NCBI GenBank assembly: GCA_016720595.1
Contig: JADKKI010000019.1
Location: forward strand, 62,001-126,000
Length of the DNA: 64,000 nucleotides
From: Myxococcales bacterium
GTDB taxonomy: Bacteria; Myxococcota_A; Polyangia; Haliangiales; Haliangiaceae
Reading direction: 5' to 3'
The stretch's first letter is position 1. Every line of letters begins with the position of its first letter. Shown piece by piece: positions 36,430-44,639 of this stretch. The notes under the pieces are model-generated. The model saw nothing but the letters and a program-made list of their open reading frames with translations, made no database searches and was not told the DNA's origin. A program made the translations under genes and the position numbers.

Positions 36430-37248
36430 ATGACTGCTCGTGTCCTCCTCGCCCTCCTGGTCTTGCCGGTCGTTGCCTGCATCCCTAGCCCGTACACGGT
36501 CACGCAGCACGGGCTGATCTCGGCCCCGCGCCCGGCTAGCTATGACGGTCAGCCGATGCCCACGGCGACGCGCGTCGAGGCGCATGCCGGCACCACGCGC
36601 GTCGCAGACCTCGGGCAGGCCGAGAACAGCGGTGCCGCGGTGGCCCGCCATCACGCGGGGGGCGCGCTGCGGGCGGGGGTCAACGCGCAGACCGATATCG
36701 GCCTCGAGGTGGACGGAGCGTGGTCGGCGACCGAGTCCACGCTGTCGGGCGACAACAGCATGTCGAGCGGCGTGCCTGACGCGGCGGTCCTCGAGGGAGC
36801 CCTCGCCCTGCGTACGTCGCTCGAGCTCAACGCGCGGATGCGCCTCGGCCTCGCGGCCGCGTTCGGCATGTCCTCGAGCCCGATCCACCGCGACGGCACC
36901 GGGGCGGGCGAGTTCAGCCGCGATGAAGCGCTGCTCGTGCGCGCGGCACTCGTACCGTCGTACCGCTTCGATGGCGTGACGCTGTACGGCTCGCTGGGCG
37001 GCGCCACCCTGTCGGCGATCGACGAGACGTTCACGGTGGTCCCCGACAGCGGCTCGAGCAACGATCCTGGCGTGGTGGCGGAGGCCAAGGAGCTCGCCTT
37101 CACGGGGGCCATCGGCGCCACCGTTCATGTCGCGGACCGCGTTCACCTCACGGCGCAGCTCGCGCAGACGATGAGCGAGCACACGACGTTCGGACCGCAG
37201 CTGATGGCAGCTCTCGCGATCGATCTCGGAACTCCGCTCGCACACTGA
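36430..37248 (+). CDS. outer-membrane beta-barrel-like lipoprotein
   Basis: A 272-residue protein. Signal with lipobox-like VLPVVAC|IPS. The mature region from ~60 has alternating strands with glycine turns (LRAGVNAQTDIGLEVDGAWS; LEGALALRTSLELNARMRLGLAA; FDGVTLYGSLGGATLSAI; VHLTAQLAQTMSE) and ends LMAALAIDLGTPLAH, suggesting an 8-10-strand barrel. The start ATG at 36430 gives the signal peptide; an upstream start at 36400 would add a polar stretch. Function unknown. It is followed at 40 bases by the protease gene. Confidence 0.75.
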   Translation: MTARVLLALLVLPVVACIPSPYTVTQHGLISAPRPASYDGQPMPTATRVEAHAGTTRVADLGQAENSGAAVARHHAGGALRAGVNAQTDIGLEVDGAWSATESTLSGDNSMSSGVPDAAVLEGALALRTSLELNARMRLGLAAAFGMSSSPIHRDGTGAGEFSRDEALLVRAALVPSYRFDGVTLYGSLGGATLSAIDETFTVVPDSGSSNDPGVVAEAKELAFTGAIGATVHVADRVHLTAQLAQTMSEHTTFGPQLMAALAIDLGTPLAH

Positions 37249-37288
37249 GCGCTTGCGTTCACGGGGCGGTTCGTCGAGAGTCCGCGCG

Positions 37289-38161
37289 ATGCGCACTCTC
37301 GCTGTTCTGCCGCTGCTCGCCGCCTGCTCCGTACCGGTCTCCACCACGGGCCAGGACATCATCGGTGGCACACGCTCCACCGGCATGACGGCGACGATGC
37401 TGCTCGCAGGGTTTCCGGCGGATCGCTCCGTGTTGACGACCTGCACCGCGGTGCTCGTGTCGCCCACCGTGCTCCTGACCTCGGCGCACTGCATCGACAC
37501 GCCGAATCATCCCAACTACCTCTACGGCGTGTTCACCGGCGACGACGCGGGGCCGTACCCGACGCTGGCCGCGCTCGAGCCGCACCTCGTCTCCGTGGCG
37601 GCGGTGCATCCGAACCCGCAGTACCAGACGCAGTCCCCGTTTCTCGCCGACATCGGCGTGGTGGTGCTCGCTCAGCCGCTGACCACGGTCACACCGCTGC
37701 CGCTCCATCGCACGCCGCTCGACGCGACGATCACGGGCAAGCCGGCACTGATCGTCGGCTATGGACAGACCACGTATCAGCAGCCGAACCAGACCCGGTT
37801 CGAGGCGATGACGGTGGTGGGCGCGCTCGAGAGCGACACCGTGGTGGTCGGCGATGCCGCGAAGCACGGCTGCCTCGGAGACTCGGGCGGACCTGCGATC
37901 GTCGAAGGCGTCCTCGTCGGCGTGGACTCGTACGGGCCGACAGGCTGCGGCGCCGCTTCGCACTATCGCCGCGTCGACAGCCACCTCGCGTTCATCGACC
38001 AGTACGTGCCGCCGCCGGCGAGCGCCGACGCGGGGCCCAGCGGTGGTGCAGAGGCGGGCATGGATCCGTCAGGTGGTGGCGATGGCGGCTGCTCCACGGG
38101 GCACGGCGCCGGCCTCGGGATCGGACTCGCGCTCCTCGCGCTGCGTCGTCGCCGTCGCTAA
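37289..38161 (+). CDS. trypsin-like serine protease (S1) with lipobox and MYXO-CTERM-like tail
   Basis: A 290-residue S1 protease. Catalytic triad: H in LLTSAHC, D in LADIGVVVL, S in GCLGDSGGPAI; IIGG follows the signal region as the usual activation site. The signal reads LAVLPLLAAC, a lipobox, yet the C-terminus is also MYXO-CTERM-like (GGCSTGHGAG, hydrophobic helix, RRRRR). Both anchors on one protein is unusual. The start ATG at 37289 gives the cleanest signal. Four bases of the 3' end overlap the opposite-strand propeller gene. Confidence 0.92.
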   Translation: MRTLAVLPLLAACSVPVSTTGQDIIGGTRSTGMTATMLLAGFPADRSVLTTCTAVLVSPTVLLTSAHCIDTPNHPNYLYGVFTGDDAGPYPTLAALEPHLVSVAAVHPNPQYQTQSPFLADIGVVVLAQPLTTVTPLPLHRTPLDATITGKPALIVGYGQTTYQQPNQTRFEAMTVVGALESDTVVVGDAAKHGCLGDSGGPAIVEGVLVGVDSYGPTGCGAASHYRRVDSHLAFIDQYVPPPASADAGPSGGAEAGMDPSGGGDGGCSTGHGAGLGIGLALLALRRRRR

Positions 38162-39441
38162 CGTCGCAGCGCCAGCAACAGGTTGTGGGTGCCGGGCACG
38201 CTGGTCAGCTGGGGCGTGCTCCCGCTCCGGTCCCAGACGAAGACACAGGAGCTCGGCGGCTGATGCTTGGTGCCCCAACCGCCGTAGTACAGCCGGACGA
38301 ACCCGTCGGGGCCGCGCGCGACGGCAGCGCCGTTGATCAGGCCGAGATCCTCGGAGGAGTCCGAAGCAAGCCACGTGAAGTCGCGGGTGGTGGTGCTCGA
38401 GCGAGTCCAGGTCGCACCGTCGGACGAGGTGGCCTTCCAGAACCCGAGCGTCGAGAACAGCGCGCTCGGGATCGCCGCGCGATCGGTGTCACTGTCCTGC
38501 CCGAAGTACATCGTGAGCTGTTGGCCGTCGGCGAGCAGCGTGGGTTGCCCACCGCCGTAGAGCGCAGGGATCGGATTCCCGGCGGTGGCGGTCCAGTGCA
38601 CCAGATCGGTGGAGATGGCGTGAGAGATCCCGTACGTGTTGGCGAGGTAGGCACCACTGGCATCGACGGCGACCGAGCTGAAGTACAGGTGGAACGCGCC
38701 GCCGTACGCGATCAGCTCGGGATCCGCGACGATGCCGTGATCGACGTTCGCCACCCCAGGAAACACGTCGGCCGCGAGCAGGGCGAGCCCCTCGATCCGC
38801 GCGAACGGGGTGGCGCGGCCCGCGTAAGGTGACTCCGCCGCCGAGATCCGGGTGAACCGCTTCCCGTCCGCGGAGAATGCCACTCCGAGCTGCCAGCCCG
38901 TCTGACCGAGGACCTTCAGGACCGCGTCGTTTCCACCCGCATAGACCATCGCGTAGCGCCGATCGGGTGCGGCACCGGGAACCTGGATCACGGTCGGGGT
39001 CTCGGCGGTCGAATAGTCCCAGTCTCCCGGATCGCGATGGGAGCGCATCGCGGGCTCCGTCTGGATCCGCCAGCTGACGCCGTCGTCACTCTCCGCGTAC
39101 TTGATCTGGAGCTCGTGGTTCGCGGTCAGCTGGCTGCAGTCGGTGAACACCACCGTCGACCACCACGCCTTCCACAAGTGATCCTGCGGATCGTAGAGGA
39201 CCGTGGGATCAGCCTGCGTCCACTCGACCTTGCCCGCATCCGCGGCCGGCCGCATGCCCTCGATCAGCGGGTTCGCCTGACAGCGCTGCCAGACGCCACT
39301 CGCGGTCACGCCGCAGGTGGCCGCGAGATCGGGTGCGTCGGCTGGTGGAGCGGCGTCAAATCCAGCATCCGTGGTCTCGACGGCGTCGTTGCCGCCGCAT
39401 CCCGCCACAGCCATGTAGAGAACCACCACGATCGGGCGCAT
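38158..39441 (-). CDS. lipoprotein with five-bladed beta-propeller, glycosidase-like
   Basis: A 427-residue lipoprotein (lipobox AVAGC). The region from residue ~55 resembles GH43/GH32/GH68-type five-bladed propellers: ADPTVLYDPQDHLWKAWWS, KYAESDDGVSWRIQ, GVAFSADGKRFTR, GIVADPELIAYGGAFHLYFS, ATSSDGATWTRS. Acidic residues in ADPTV and ADPEL could be catalytic, but I cannot confirm glycosidase activity. Divergent from the PP2C operon with 97 bases between starts; that gap holds the operon's promoter. Confidence 0.82.
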   Translation of the reverse strand: MRPIVVVLYMAVAGCGGNDAVETTDAGFDAAPPADAPDLAATCGVTASGVWQRCQANPLIEGMRPAADAGKVEWTQADPTVLYDPQDHLWKAWWSTVVFTDCSQLTANHELQIKYAESDDGVSWRIQTEPAMRSHRDPGDWDYSTAETPTVIQVPGAAPDRRYAMVYAGGNDAVLKVLGQTGWQLGVAFSADGKRFTRISAAESPYAGRATPFARIEGLALLAADVFPGVANVDHGIVADPELIAYGGAFHLYFSSVAVDASGAYLANTYGISHAISTDLVHWTATAGNPIPALYGGGQPTLLADGQQLTMYFGQDSDTDRAAIPSALFSTLGFWKATSSDGATWTRSSTTTRDFTWLASDSSEDLGLINGAAVARGPDGFVRLYYGGWGTKHQPPSSCVFVWDRSGSTPQLTSVPGTHNLLLALRR

Positions 39442-39501
39442 CCACCTCACTGGTTGCACGCCCCGGGCCATGTGCGATCTCGGGCGGTTGTGCGCGCCTC
39501 C

Positions 39502-39530
39502 TTGACATCGTGTTCATTTGACACTATCAA
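39502..39530 (+). promoter_or_regulatory. sigma-70-type promoter of the PP2C-kinase-hydrolase-VWA operon
   Basis: A consensus -35 TTGACA (39502-39507) is followed by exactly 17 bases and TATCAA (39525-39530) as -10. Transcription would begin about 39537, 2 bases before the ATG at 39539, which has no Shine-Dalgarno site. The transcript would be leaderless or nearly so. Confidence 0.6.
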
Positions 39531-39537
39531 AGTGTCA
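39519..39537. promoter_or_regulatory. operator palindrome overlapping the -10 element
   Basis: Perfect inverted repeat TGACACT-ATCAA-AGTGTCA. It covers the -10 region and the presumed transcription start, so a bound protein would block RNA polymerase. The regulator is not identifiable from the window. Confidence 0.65.
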
Positions 39538-39538
39538 C

Positions 39539-40300
39539 ATGGACACGAACTGCCAGATTCGCGCGACCGGGGCCGCGGTGACCGGCGCACGGCACCTCCG
39601 CACGGCACGCAACGGCCAGGATGCCGTCGCCGTGTGGATCGGCGAGGCGCAGGGTGCCGTGGTCGTGTGCGATGGCTGCGGCTCCGGCGGCAGCTCCGAG
39701 GTCGGTGCGCGGCTGGGAGCGCAGCTCGTGGTGGCGGTGCTCGCGCGCGAGCTCGCGGCGGGAGAGAGCCCGGCGGATCTCGCGATGTGGATGCGCGTGC
39801 GCGCAGAGGTCGTGACCCGGATCGGCGAGCTCGCCGCGGCGATGCCGGGTGACCGCGCACGGATCATCCACGAGCACTTCCTGTTCACCGTGGTCGCCGC
39901 CGCCGTCGCGGGAGACCACGCCGCCGTGTGGGCGATCGGCGATGGCGCTTACACGATCGACGCACGGACACGCGAACTCGGGCCGTTCGCGGACAACCAG
40001 CCGCCATACGTCGCCTACGACCTGCTCGAGATGCCGCAGGAGGCGCACCTCGAGGTCACGTCGGCCGCAGGCGGTGGATCGATCATCGTCGCGACGGATG
40101 GCGTCGCCGAGCTGGGCCTCGATGCGATCGCGATCGAGCGCTGCCTCGCGCACCCGGATGCACTCCGCCGGCGGCTGGCGGTGCTCGCGCGCGGCTCGGA
40201 GAACATCGAGTGGGAGGCGCGCCGCGTGGTGCGTGCGCCGGCCCCGCTGCAGGACGATGGCGCGGTGGCGATCCTCGCGTGGCGCGGGAGGCCGTCGTGA
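39539..40300 (+). CDS. PP2C-family protein phosphatase
   Basis: A 253-residue PP2C-fold phosphatase, cytoplasmic. Metal-site motifs: VVVCDGCGSGGSSEVGARL (the DG-x-GS motif), WAIGDGAYTID, IIVATDGVAEL and a late D in QDDGAVAILAW. First gene of a four-gene operon with an atypical kinase, a nicotinamidase-like enzyme and a VWA protein; PP2C + kinase + VWA is the core of the TerY-phosphorylation triad. Start ATG at 39539, 2 bases after the predicted transcription start. The stop overlaps the kinase GTG (GTGA). Confidence 0.9.
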   Translation: MDTNCQIRATGAAVTGARHLRTARNGQDAVAVWIGEAQGAVVVCDGCGSGGSSEVGARLGAQLVVAVLARELAAGESPADLAMWMRVRAEVVTRIGELAAAMPGDRARIIHEHFLFTVVAAAVAGDHAAVWAIGDGAYTIDARTRELGPFADNQPPYVAYDLLEMPQEAHLEVTSAAGGGSIIVATDGVAELGLDAIAIERCLAHPDALRRRLAVLARGSENIEWEARRVVRAPAPLQDDGAVAILAWRGRPS

Positions 40301-41931
40301 ACCGCACGGTGTGGGTCGATGGCCAGCGCGTGACGCTGACGCCGGCCGCGCTGCTCGGGCAGGGCGGTGAGGCCGAGGTCTACGATCTCGGAGATGGCCG
40401 CGTGATCAAGTGGTGGAAGCCTGCGGACCACCCCGACTTCGAGGGGATGCCCGCCGCGCAGGACGTGGCGCGCCGCCGACTCGCGGAGCAACCCACCAAG
40501 CTGCGCGCGCTACCTGGCCGGCTCCCCGCCGCTGTGGTCGCGCCCTGCGGGTTCGCACTCGGCGGCAAGAGGTCCACGCAGATCGTCGGCTACCTCATGC
40601 CCAAGGTCGCCGGGGTCCCGCTCCACAGCTTCGGCGAGCCGAAGTGGCGGCGCGATCATCCGATCGCAGGCGCGGACCTGGTGGCGGCGCTGCTCTCGCT
40701 GCACGACGCGATCTCCGAGCTCCACCGCGTGGGGATCGTGATCGGTGACTGCAATGACCTCAACGTCCTCGTGGACGGCCGGCGGGTCCACCTGATCGAT
40801 GTCGATAGCTATCAGTTCGGCGGTTACGACTGCCCGATGTTCAGCGAGCGCTTCGTCGATCCGCGGCTGTGTGATCCACAGCAGCTCGTGCCGATCGCGC
40901 CTCACGACGAGGCGAGTGATTGGTTCGCCTTCGCGGTCATGGCGTTTCGCTCGCTGCTCGGCGTGGGGCCGTGGGGTGGTGTGCATCAGCCGGCGGATCC
41001 CACGAAGCGCTGCTCTCCCGTGATGCGCGCGTTGCGCCGGCTCAGCGTGTACGCGGCCGACGTGGTGTATCCGCGCGCGGCACGCTCGCTCGGCATCCTT
41101 CCGGACGAGCTGACGGCGGTGTTCCGCGCGGTGTTCGAGCGCGATCTGCGTGCGCCGTTCCCGCGGGTGGAGCTCGAGCGGCTGCGGCTGCGCGGGTGTT
41201 CGACCTGCGGCGAAGAGCACGGCCGCGTGCGCTGCCCGGCTTGCCAGACCACCGCGCACCTCCCGCCGGTGATGGTGCATGGCCGTCTGCGGTGGACCGC
41301 GATCCCGGCCTCGGCGTTCGCGGCGCCCTCCTACGAGATCGGGCGCGGCACGGCCGTGTGGATCGATCAGGGCGCGCTCTGGCGCACCACCCGGCTCGGG
41401 CCCGAGCGGATCGGCGGCGTGCTGGCGGCGCAGACGCGCGCGTGGGTGGGGGCCAAGCTCGGCGTTGGCTTCTACCGGGCGGGTGGCTATGCAGTGGGCT
41501 TCGTGTTCCGCCCCGATCGCGGCGTGCTCGACGATCGCGTGACCCTGCCGCGGATCCGCGGTCAGCTCGTCGATGCGCACGCCACCGTCGGCGACGACCG
41601 CGCGTGGCTGTGGCTGACCTGTGTGGACGGCGGTCGGCTCGTCACGACCGTGGTGGTGATCGGCGCCGACGCCCAGGTGATCGCGAGTGCGACCCTCGCC
41701 GATGCACCGTGGATCAACGGGATCGCCGGTGCGTGCACCGCCGGCCCACACCTGTTCGTGCCCACCGATGATGGCCTCGCCCGCATCGAGATCGTGCAGG
41801 GCGCGATCACCCAGACCCGTACGTTCGTCGAGACCGCGCCGCTGATCGGCGCTGGAGATCGGCTCGCACTCTCTCCGGGCGGCATCGATGTCTCGCGTCG
41901 TCGTGACGCGATCCGCATGCAGCTCACCTGA
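40297..41931 (+). CDS. atypical protein kinase with zinc ribbon and C-terminal propeller-like domain
   Basis: A 544-residue protein. Kinase-like domain to about residue 290: glycine loop LGQGGEAEV (20-28), lysine K38 (VIKWW), a catalytic loop GDCNDLN with D151 and N156, and DVDS (168-171) in place of DFG, as in the YegI/TerY-associated kinases. A zinc ribbon follows (C301, C304, C313, C316). The C-terminal ~220 residues are beta-rich with blade-like repeats (TAVWIDQGALWRTTRLG; DDRAWLWLTCVDGGRL; GPHLFVPTDDGLARIE). This combination of kinase, zinc ribbon and propeller is the organisation described for TerY-P triad kinases. Metal or nucleotide stress sensing is inferred. GTG start. Confidence 0.9.
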   Translation: MNRTVWVDGQRVTLTPAALLGQGGEAEVYDLGDGRVIKWWKPADHPDFEGMPAAQDVARRRLAEQPTKLRALPGRLPAAVVAPCGFALGGKRSTQIVGYLMPKVAGVPLHSFGEPKWRRDHPIAGADLVAALLSLHDAISELHRVGIVIGDCNDLNVLVDGRRVHLIDVDSYQFGGYDCPMFSERFVDPRLCDPQQLVPIAPHDEASDWFAFAVMAFRSLLGVGPWGGVHQPADPTKRCSPVMRALRRLSVYAADVVYPRAARSLGILPDELTAVFRAVFERDLRAPFPRVELERLRLRGCSTCGEEHGRVRCPACQTTAHLPPVMVHGRLRWTAIPASAFAAPSYEIGRGTAVWIDQGALWRTTRLGPERIGGVLAAQTRAWVGAKLGVGFYRAGGYAVGFVFRPDRGVLDDRVTLPRIRGQLVDAHATVGDDRAWLWLTCVDGGRLVTTVVVIGADAQVIASATLADAPWINGIAGACTAGPHLFVPTDDGLARIEIVQGAITQTRTFVETAPLIGAGDRLALSPGGIDVSRRRDAIRMQLT

Positions 41932-41942
41932 AAGGACCCGTC

Positions 41943-43001
41943 ATGACCTCGCACGCTCCACTCCCACTCCCTCAGCTGTTCGATGCCAAGAAGGCCGCCG
42001 ACTACGCGTACCGCCCCGACACATCGGTGGTCGCGAGCGAGGCCACCGCATGGCGGGCGCATCACGCGCTCAAGCCGTCCGCCTCCGACGAGACCCGGAT
42101 CCAGCTGCTGCTGATCGACGTCCAGAAGGACTTCTGCTTCCCCGAGGGCTCGCTCTACGTCGCGGGCCGCTCCGGTACCGGCGCGATCGATGACTCGCGT
42201 CGGATCGCCGAGATGATCTACCGGAACCTCGGAGTGATCACCGACATCACGACGACGATGGATACGCACCTCGCGTACCAGATCTTCTTTCCGAGCTTCT
42301 GGCTCGACAAGGCCGATGCGCCGCTGACCCCTCACCGCGTGGTCACCTCGGAGCAGATCGCCGCGGGCGAGGTGCGCCCGAATCCAGCGATGGCCAAGTG
42401 GCTGTGCGGCGGCAACTACACGTGGCTGTGCAAGCAGGCGCTGCACTACACCAAGGAGCTCGAGAAGGCGGGCAAGTACCAGCTCTACCTGTGGCCGCCC
42501 CACTGCCTGCTCGGCTCCGACGGGCACGCACTCGCCGGCATCGTGCACGAGGCCCGGCTGTTTCACTCGTTCACGCGCACCGCGCAGTCGAACGTGGAGG
42601 TCAAGGGCGGCAACCCGCTGACCGAGAACTACTCGGTGCTCCGCCCCGAGGTGCTGTCGCGGTTCGATGGCGCGGCGCTCGCGCAGCGCAACACGCAGTT
42701 CCTGCAGACCCTGCTCGCGGCAGACGCCGTCGTGATCGCCGGGCAAGCGGCGAGCCACTGCGTGAAGAGCACGATCGACGATCTCCTCGACGAGATCGCC
42801 GCACAGGACCGGTCCCTCGCGAAGAAGGTCTACCTGGTCACCGACTGCATGTCCGCGGTGACCGTCCCCGACGGCAAGGGCGGGCTCGCCGTCGACTTCA
42901 CTCCCCAGGCGGACGCCGCGCTCGCGAAGTTCGCGAACGCGGGCATGAACCTCGTCCGCTCCACCGATCCGATCACCAGCTGGCCGGGCCTCCGGCTCTA
43001 A
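41943..43001 (+). CDS. nicotinamidase/isochorismatase-family hydrolase
   Basis: A 352-residue cysteine hydrolase with all expected nicotinamidase residues: triad D59 (LLIDVQKDF), K221 (EVKGG) and C273 (GQAASHCV); metal site D107 and H109 (MDTHL) plus H187 in WPPHC. PncA-type enzymes hydrolyse nicotinamide to nicotinate in NAD salvage. Usual members are ~200 residues; this one carries a 50-residue N-terminal extension and inserts (e.g. residues 120-180), so the substrate may differ. Good Shine-Dalgarno AAGGA before the ATG. Its place between the kinase and VWA genes argues that it belongs to the same system, perhaps as the effector or metabolite-handling enzyme. Confidence 0.92.
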   Translation: MTSHAPLPLPQLFDAKKAADYAYRPDTSVVASEATAWRAHHALKPSASDETRIQLLLIDVQKDFCFPEGSLYVAGRSGTGAIDDSRRIAEMIYRNLGVITDITTTMDTHLAYQIFFPSFWLDKADAPLTPHRVVTSEQIAAGEVRPNPAMAKWLCGGNYTWLCKQALHYTKELEKAGKYQLYLWPPHCLLGSDGHALAGIVHEARLFHSFTRTAQSNVEVKGGNPLTENYSVLRPEVLSRFDGAALAQRNTQFLQTLLAADAVVIAGQAASHCVKSTIDDLLDEIAAQDRSLAKKVYLVTDCMSAVTVPDGKGGLAVDFTPQADAALAKFANAGMNLVRSTDPITSWPGLRL

Positions 43002-43012
43002 GGAACACGAAC

Positions 43013-43798
43013 ATGGCGAACAACAACGACGACGACGACAAGAAGGTCCAGAAGCTGCTCGAGGATGCCCACGCACAGGGCGCGCTCTCGGCGGTCTCGA
43101 TGGCCGCGCTCGATATCTGCGATATCGGTGCCCAGATCCAGGCGGGCCTCGGCGTGACGATCGATGACGTCACCGCGAGCGAGGTGGTGCTGGTGACGAT
43201 GATGCCCGATGACTCGCAGTCGATCGCGGGCGCAGGCAACACCGATGCGGTGCGCGACGGCCACAACTTCGTCCTCGAAGCGCTCGAGGGCTCGAAGCAA
43301 TCCGGCGAGGTCCTCGCGCATACGCGGTACCTCAATGGCTTCGTGCTGACGCCGTACACCGCGCTGGCACACGCGGTGAAGATGACGAAGCAGAACTATC
43401 ACCCGAACCTGGGGACCCCGCTGTACGACCAGACCGCGGTGGTGCTCGGCACGGTGATCGCCAAGTCGCAGGAGCTGGCGCAGGCGGGGATCGCCGTGCG
43501 GACGGTGACCTTGATCATCACCGATGGCGGCGACTATGGCTCCGCGCGGTGCAAGCCGAGCGACGTCAAGGCACTCGTGAGCGACATGCTCGCGCAGGAG
43601 AATCACATCGTGGCGGCGATGGGGATCAGCGACGGCAGCACCGACTTCAAGGCCGTGTTCCGATCGATGGGGATCCCCGATCGCTGGATCCTGACGCCGG
43701 GGAACTCCGCCTCCGAGATCCGCCGGGCGTTCGCGGTGTTCTCCCAGTCGGCGGTTCGGGCCTCGCAGGGGGCACAGCTCGGCGGGTTCGGAAACTGA
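43013..43798 (+). CDS. VWA-domain protein, TerY-like
   Basis: A 261-residue cytoplasmic protein. von Willebrand factor A fold with a complete MIDAS: DDSQS at residues 66-70 (DxSxS), T135 in LGTPLYDQT, and D171 in IITDGGD. The N-terminus is an acidic/basic stretch (NNNDDDDKK). TerY proteins are VWA proteins of this size that partner a PP2C and a kinase; phospho-regulation of the VWA protein by them is predicted in the literature on ter systems. AGGAACACGAAC precedes the ATG. Last gene of the operon; no ter chaperone (TerB/TerC/TerD) genes follow. Confidence 0.88.
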   Translation: MANNNDDDDKKVQKLLEDAHAQGALSAVSMAALDICDIGAQIQAGLGVTIDDVTASEVVLVTMMPDDSQSIAGAGNTDAVRDGHNFVLEALEGSKQSGEVLAHTRYLNGFVLTPYTALAHAVKMTKQNYHPNLGTPLYDQTAVVLGTVIAKSQELAQAGIAVRTVTLIITDGGDYGSARCKPSDVKALVSDMLAQENHIVAAMGISDGSTDFKAVFRSMGIPDRWILTPGNSASEIRRAFAVFSQSAVRASQGAQLGGFGN

Positions 43799-43852
43799 GC
43801 CTTGGTCGATCCTCTGGCACATCCGCTCGGTCGCGCTGGGACGTGCGATGCC

Positions 43853-44542
43853 CTACGGTCCCGCGATCTCCGCGCGAACGCGGGATGCCGCGTGACGCCA
43901 CCGCTGCGGCGATGGGTCCAGTGGCGATGCGACGCGCCGCGATAGTTCGCCGATGATCCAGACGTTGAGCGAGCCGGAGATCTTCGAGCCCTCACGCGTC
44001 CACTTCACGCGTGGATCTGTGGCCGCGCCCAGCACGGAATCGGCGTGATAGAAGTGCGCGTTGGCGGCCGCCGCGCACAGCGTGAGCGCCGCCTCGATGA
44101 CCTCGCGATCGGCAGTATCGTCGTGGTGCACGACGAGCTCCGCGTGGACCTGCCACTGCTCGGGGTCCGAGATCAGCTCCTCTCCGAGCAGCGCGCTCCA
44201 ACCCTCGACCGGGAAGGCGAGGTCTGCCAGGAACTGGAGAAGGCGTGGGGCGGAGGTCCGATGACCTGATCCCGAGCCGGACGGTACACACCCCGAGGAT
44301 GGCGAGGGCGATGTAGGCCGCGGACGGCGCGACGAGCAGGACCGTGACGGCCGTGATCGCGGCGAAGATCCACGGCAACGCGAAGCCGCCATCGTGCGGC
44401 CGGCGATCTGACCGCGAAGGAACTCGGGGACGGTGGTCGCGGAGGGGGCGCGCCGCCATCCTGATCGTGAGCCGCGGCTCGTTTCGGCAGCGCGCTCGCG
44501 CGCTCCTCGGCGGGCGTCGAGGCGTCCGGATCCCGGGCCATG
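43853..44542 (-). CDS. membrane protein, frame broken by two indels
   Basis: Probably one gene of ~230 residues now spread over three frames. The N-terminal polar part starts MARDPDASTPAEERAS at 44542; a two-part hydrophobic region follows in another frame (LPWIFAAITAVTVLLVAPSA, AYIALAILGVC); the C-terminal soluble part (LLQFLADLAFPVEGWSALLG ... LVVHHDDTADREVIEAALTL) is in a third. The second shift is explained by one extra base in the GGGG run at 44247-44250 (plus strand); the first lies near 44370. Whether this is a decaying gene or sequence error is open. Family not recognised. Confidence 0.55.
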   Translation of the reverse strand, partial: HGPGSGRLDARRGARERAAETSRGSRSGWRRAPSATTVPEFLRGQIAGRTMAASRCRGSSPRSRPSRSCSSRRPRPTSPSPSSGCVPSGSGSGHRTSAPRLLQFLADLAFPVEGWSALLGEELISDPEQWQVHAELVVHHDDTADREVIEAALTLCAAAANAHFYHADSVLGAATDPRVKWTREGSKISGSLNVWIIGELSRRVASPLDPSPQRWRHAASRVRAEIAGP

Positions 44543-44639
44543 CGGATTCGTACCACGTGGGATCCGCCGCGAGAGGCGTGGTGCGGCGCTGGGAGGCTCG
44601 GGCCCTTGCGCGCGCCGCGAAGATCCACGAGCGTGAAGC

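Noticed and set aside
39518..39538. Upstream TTG start for the PP2C gene
   Set aside because: It would lie inside the -10/palindrome region before the predicted transcription start, and adds only seven residues of no similarity.
43853..44542. Pseudogene call for the damaged membrane-protein gene
   Set aside because: Both shifts could be base-calling errors like the others in the window; listed as a disrupted CDS instead.
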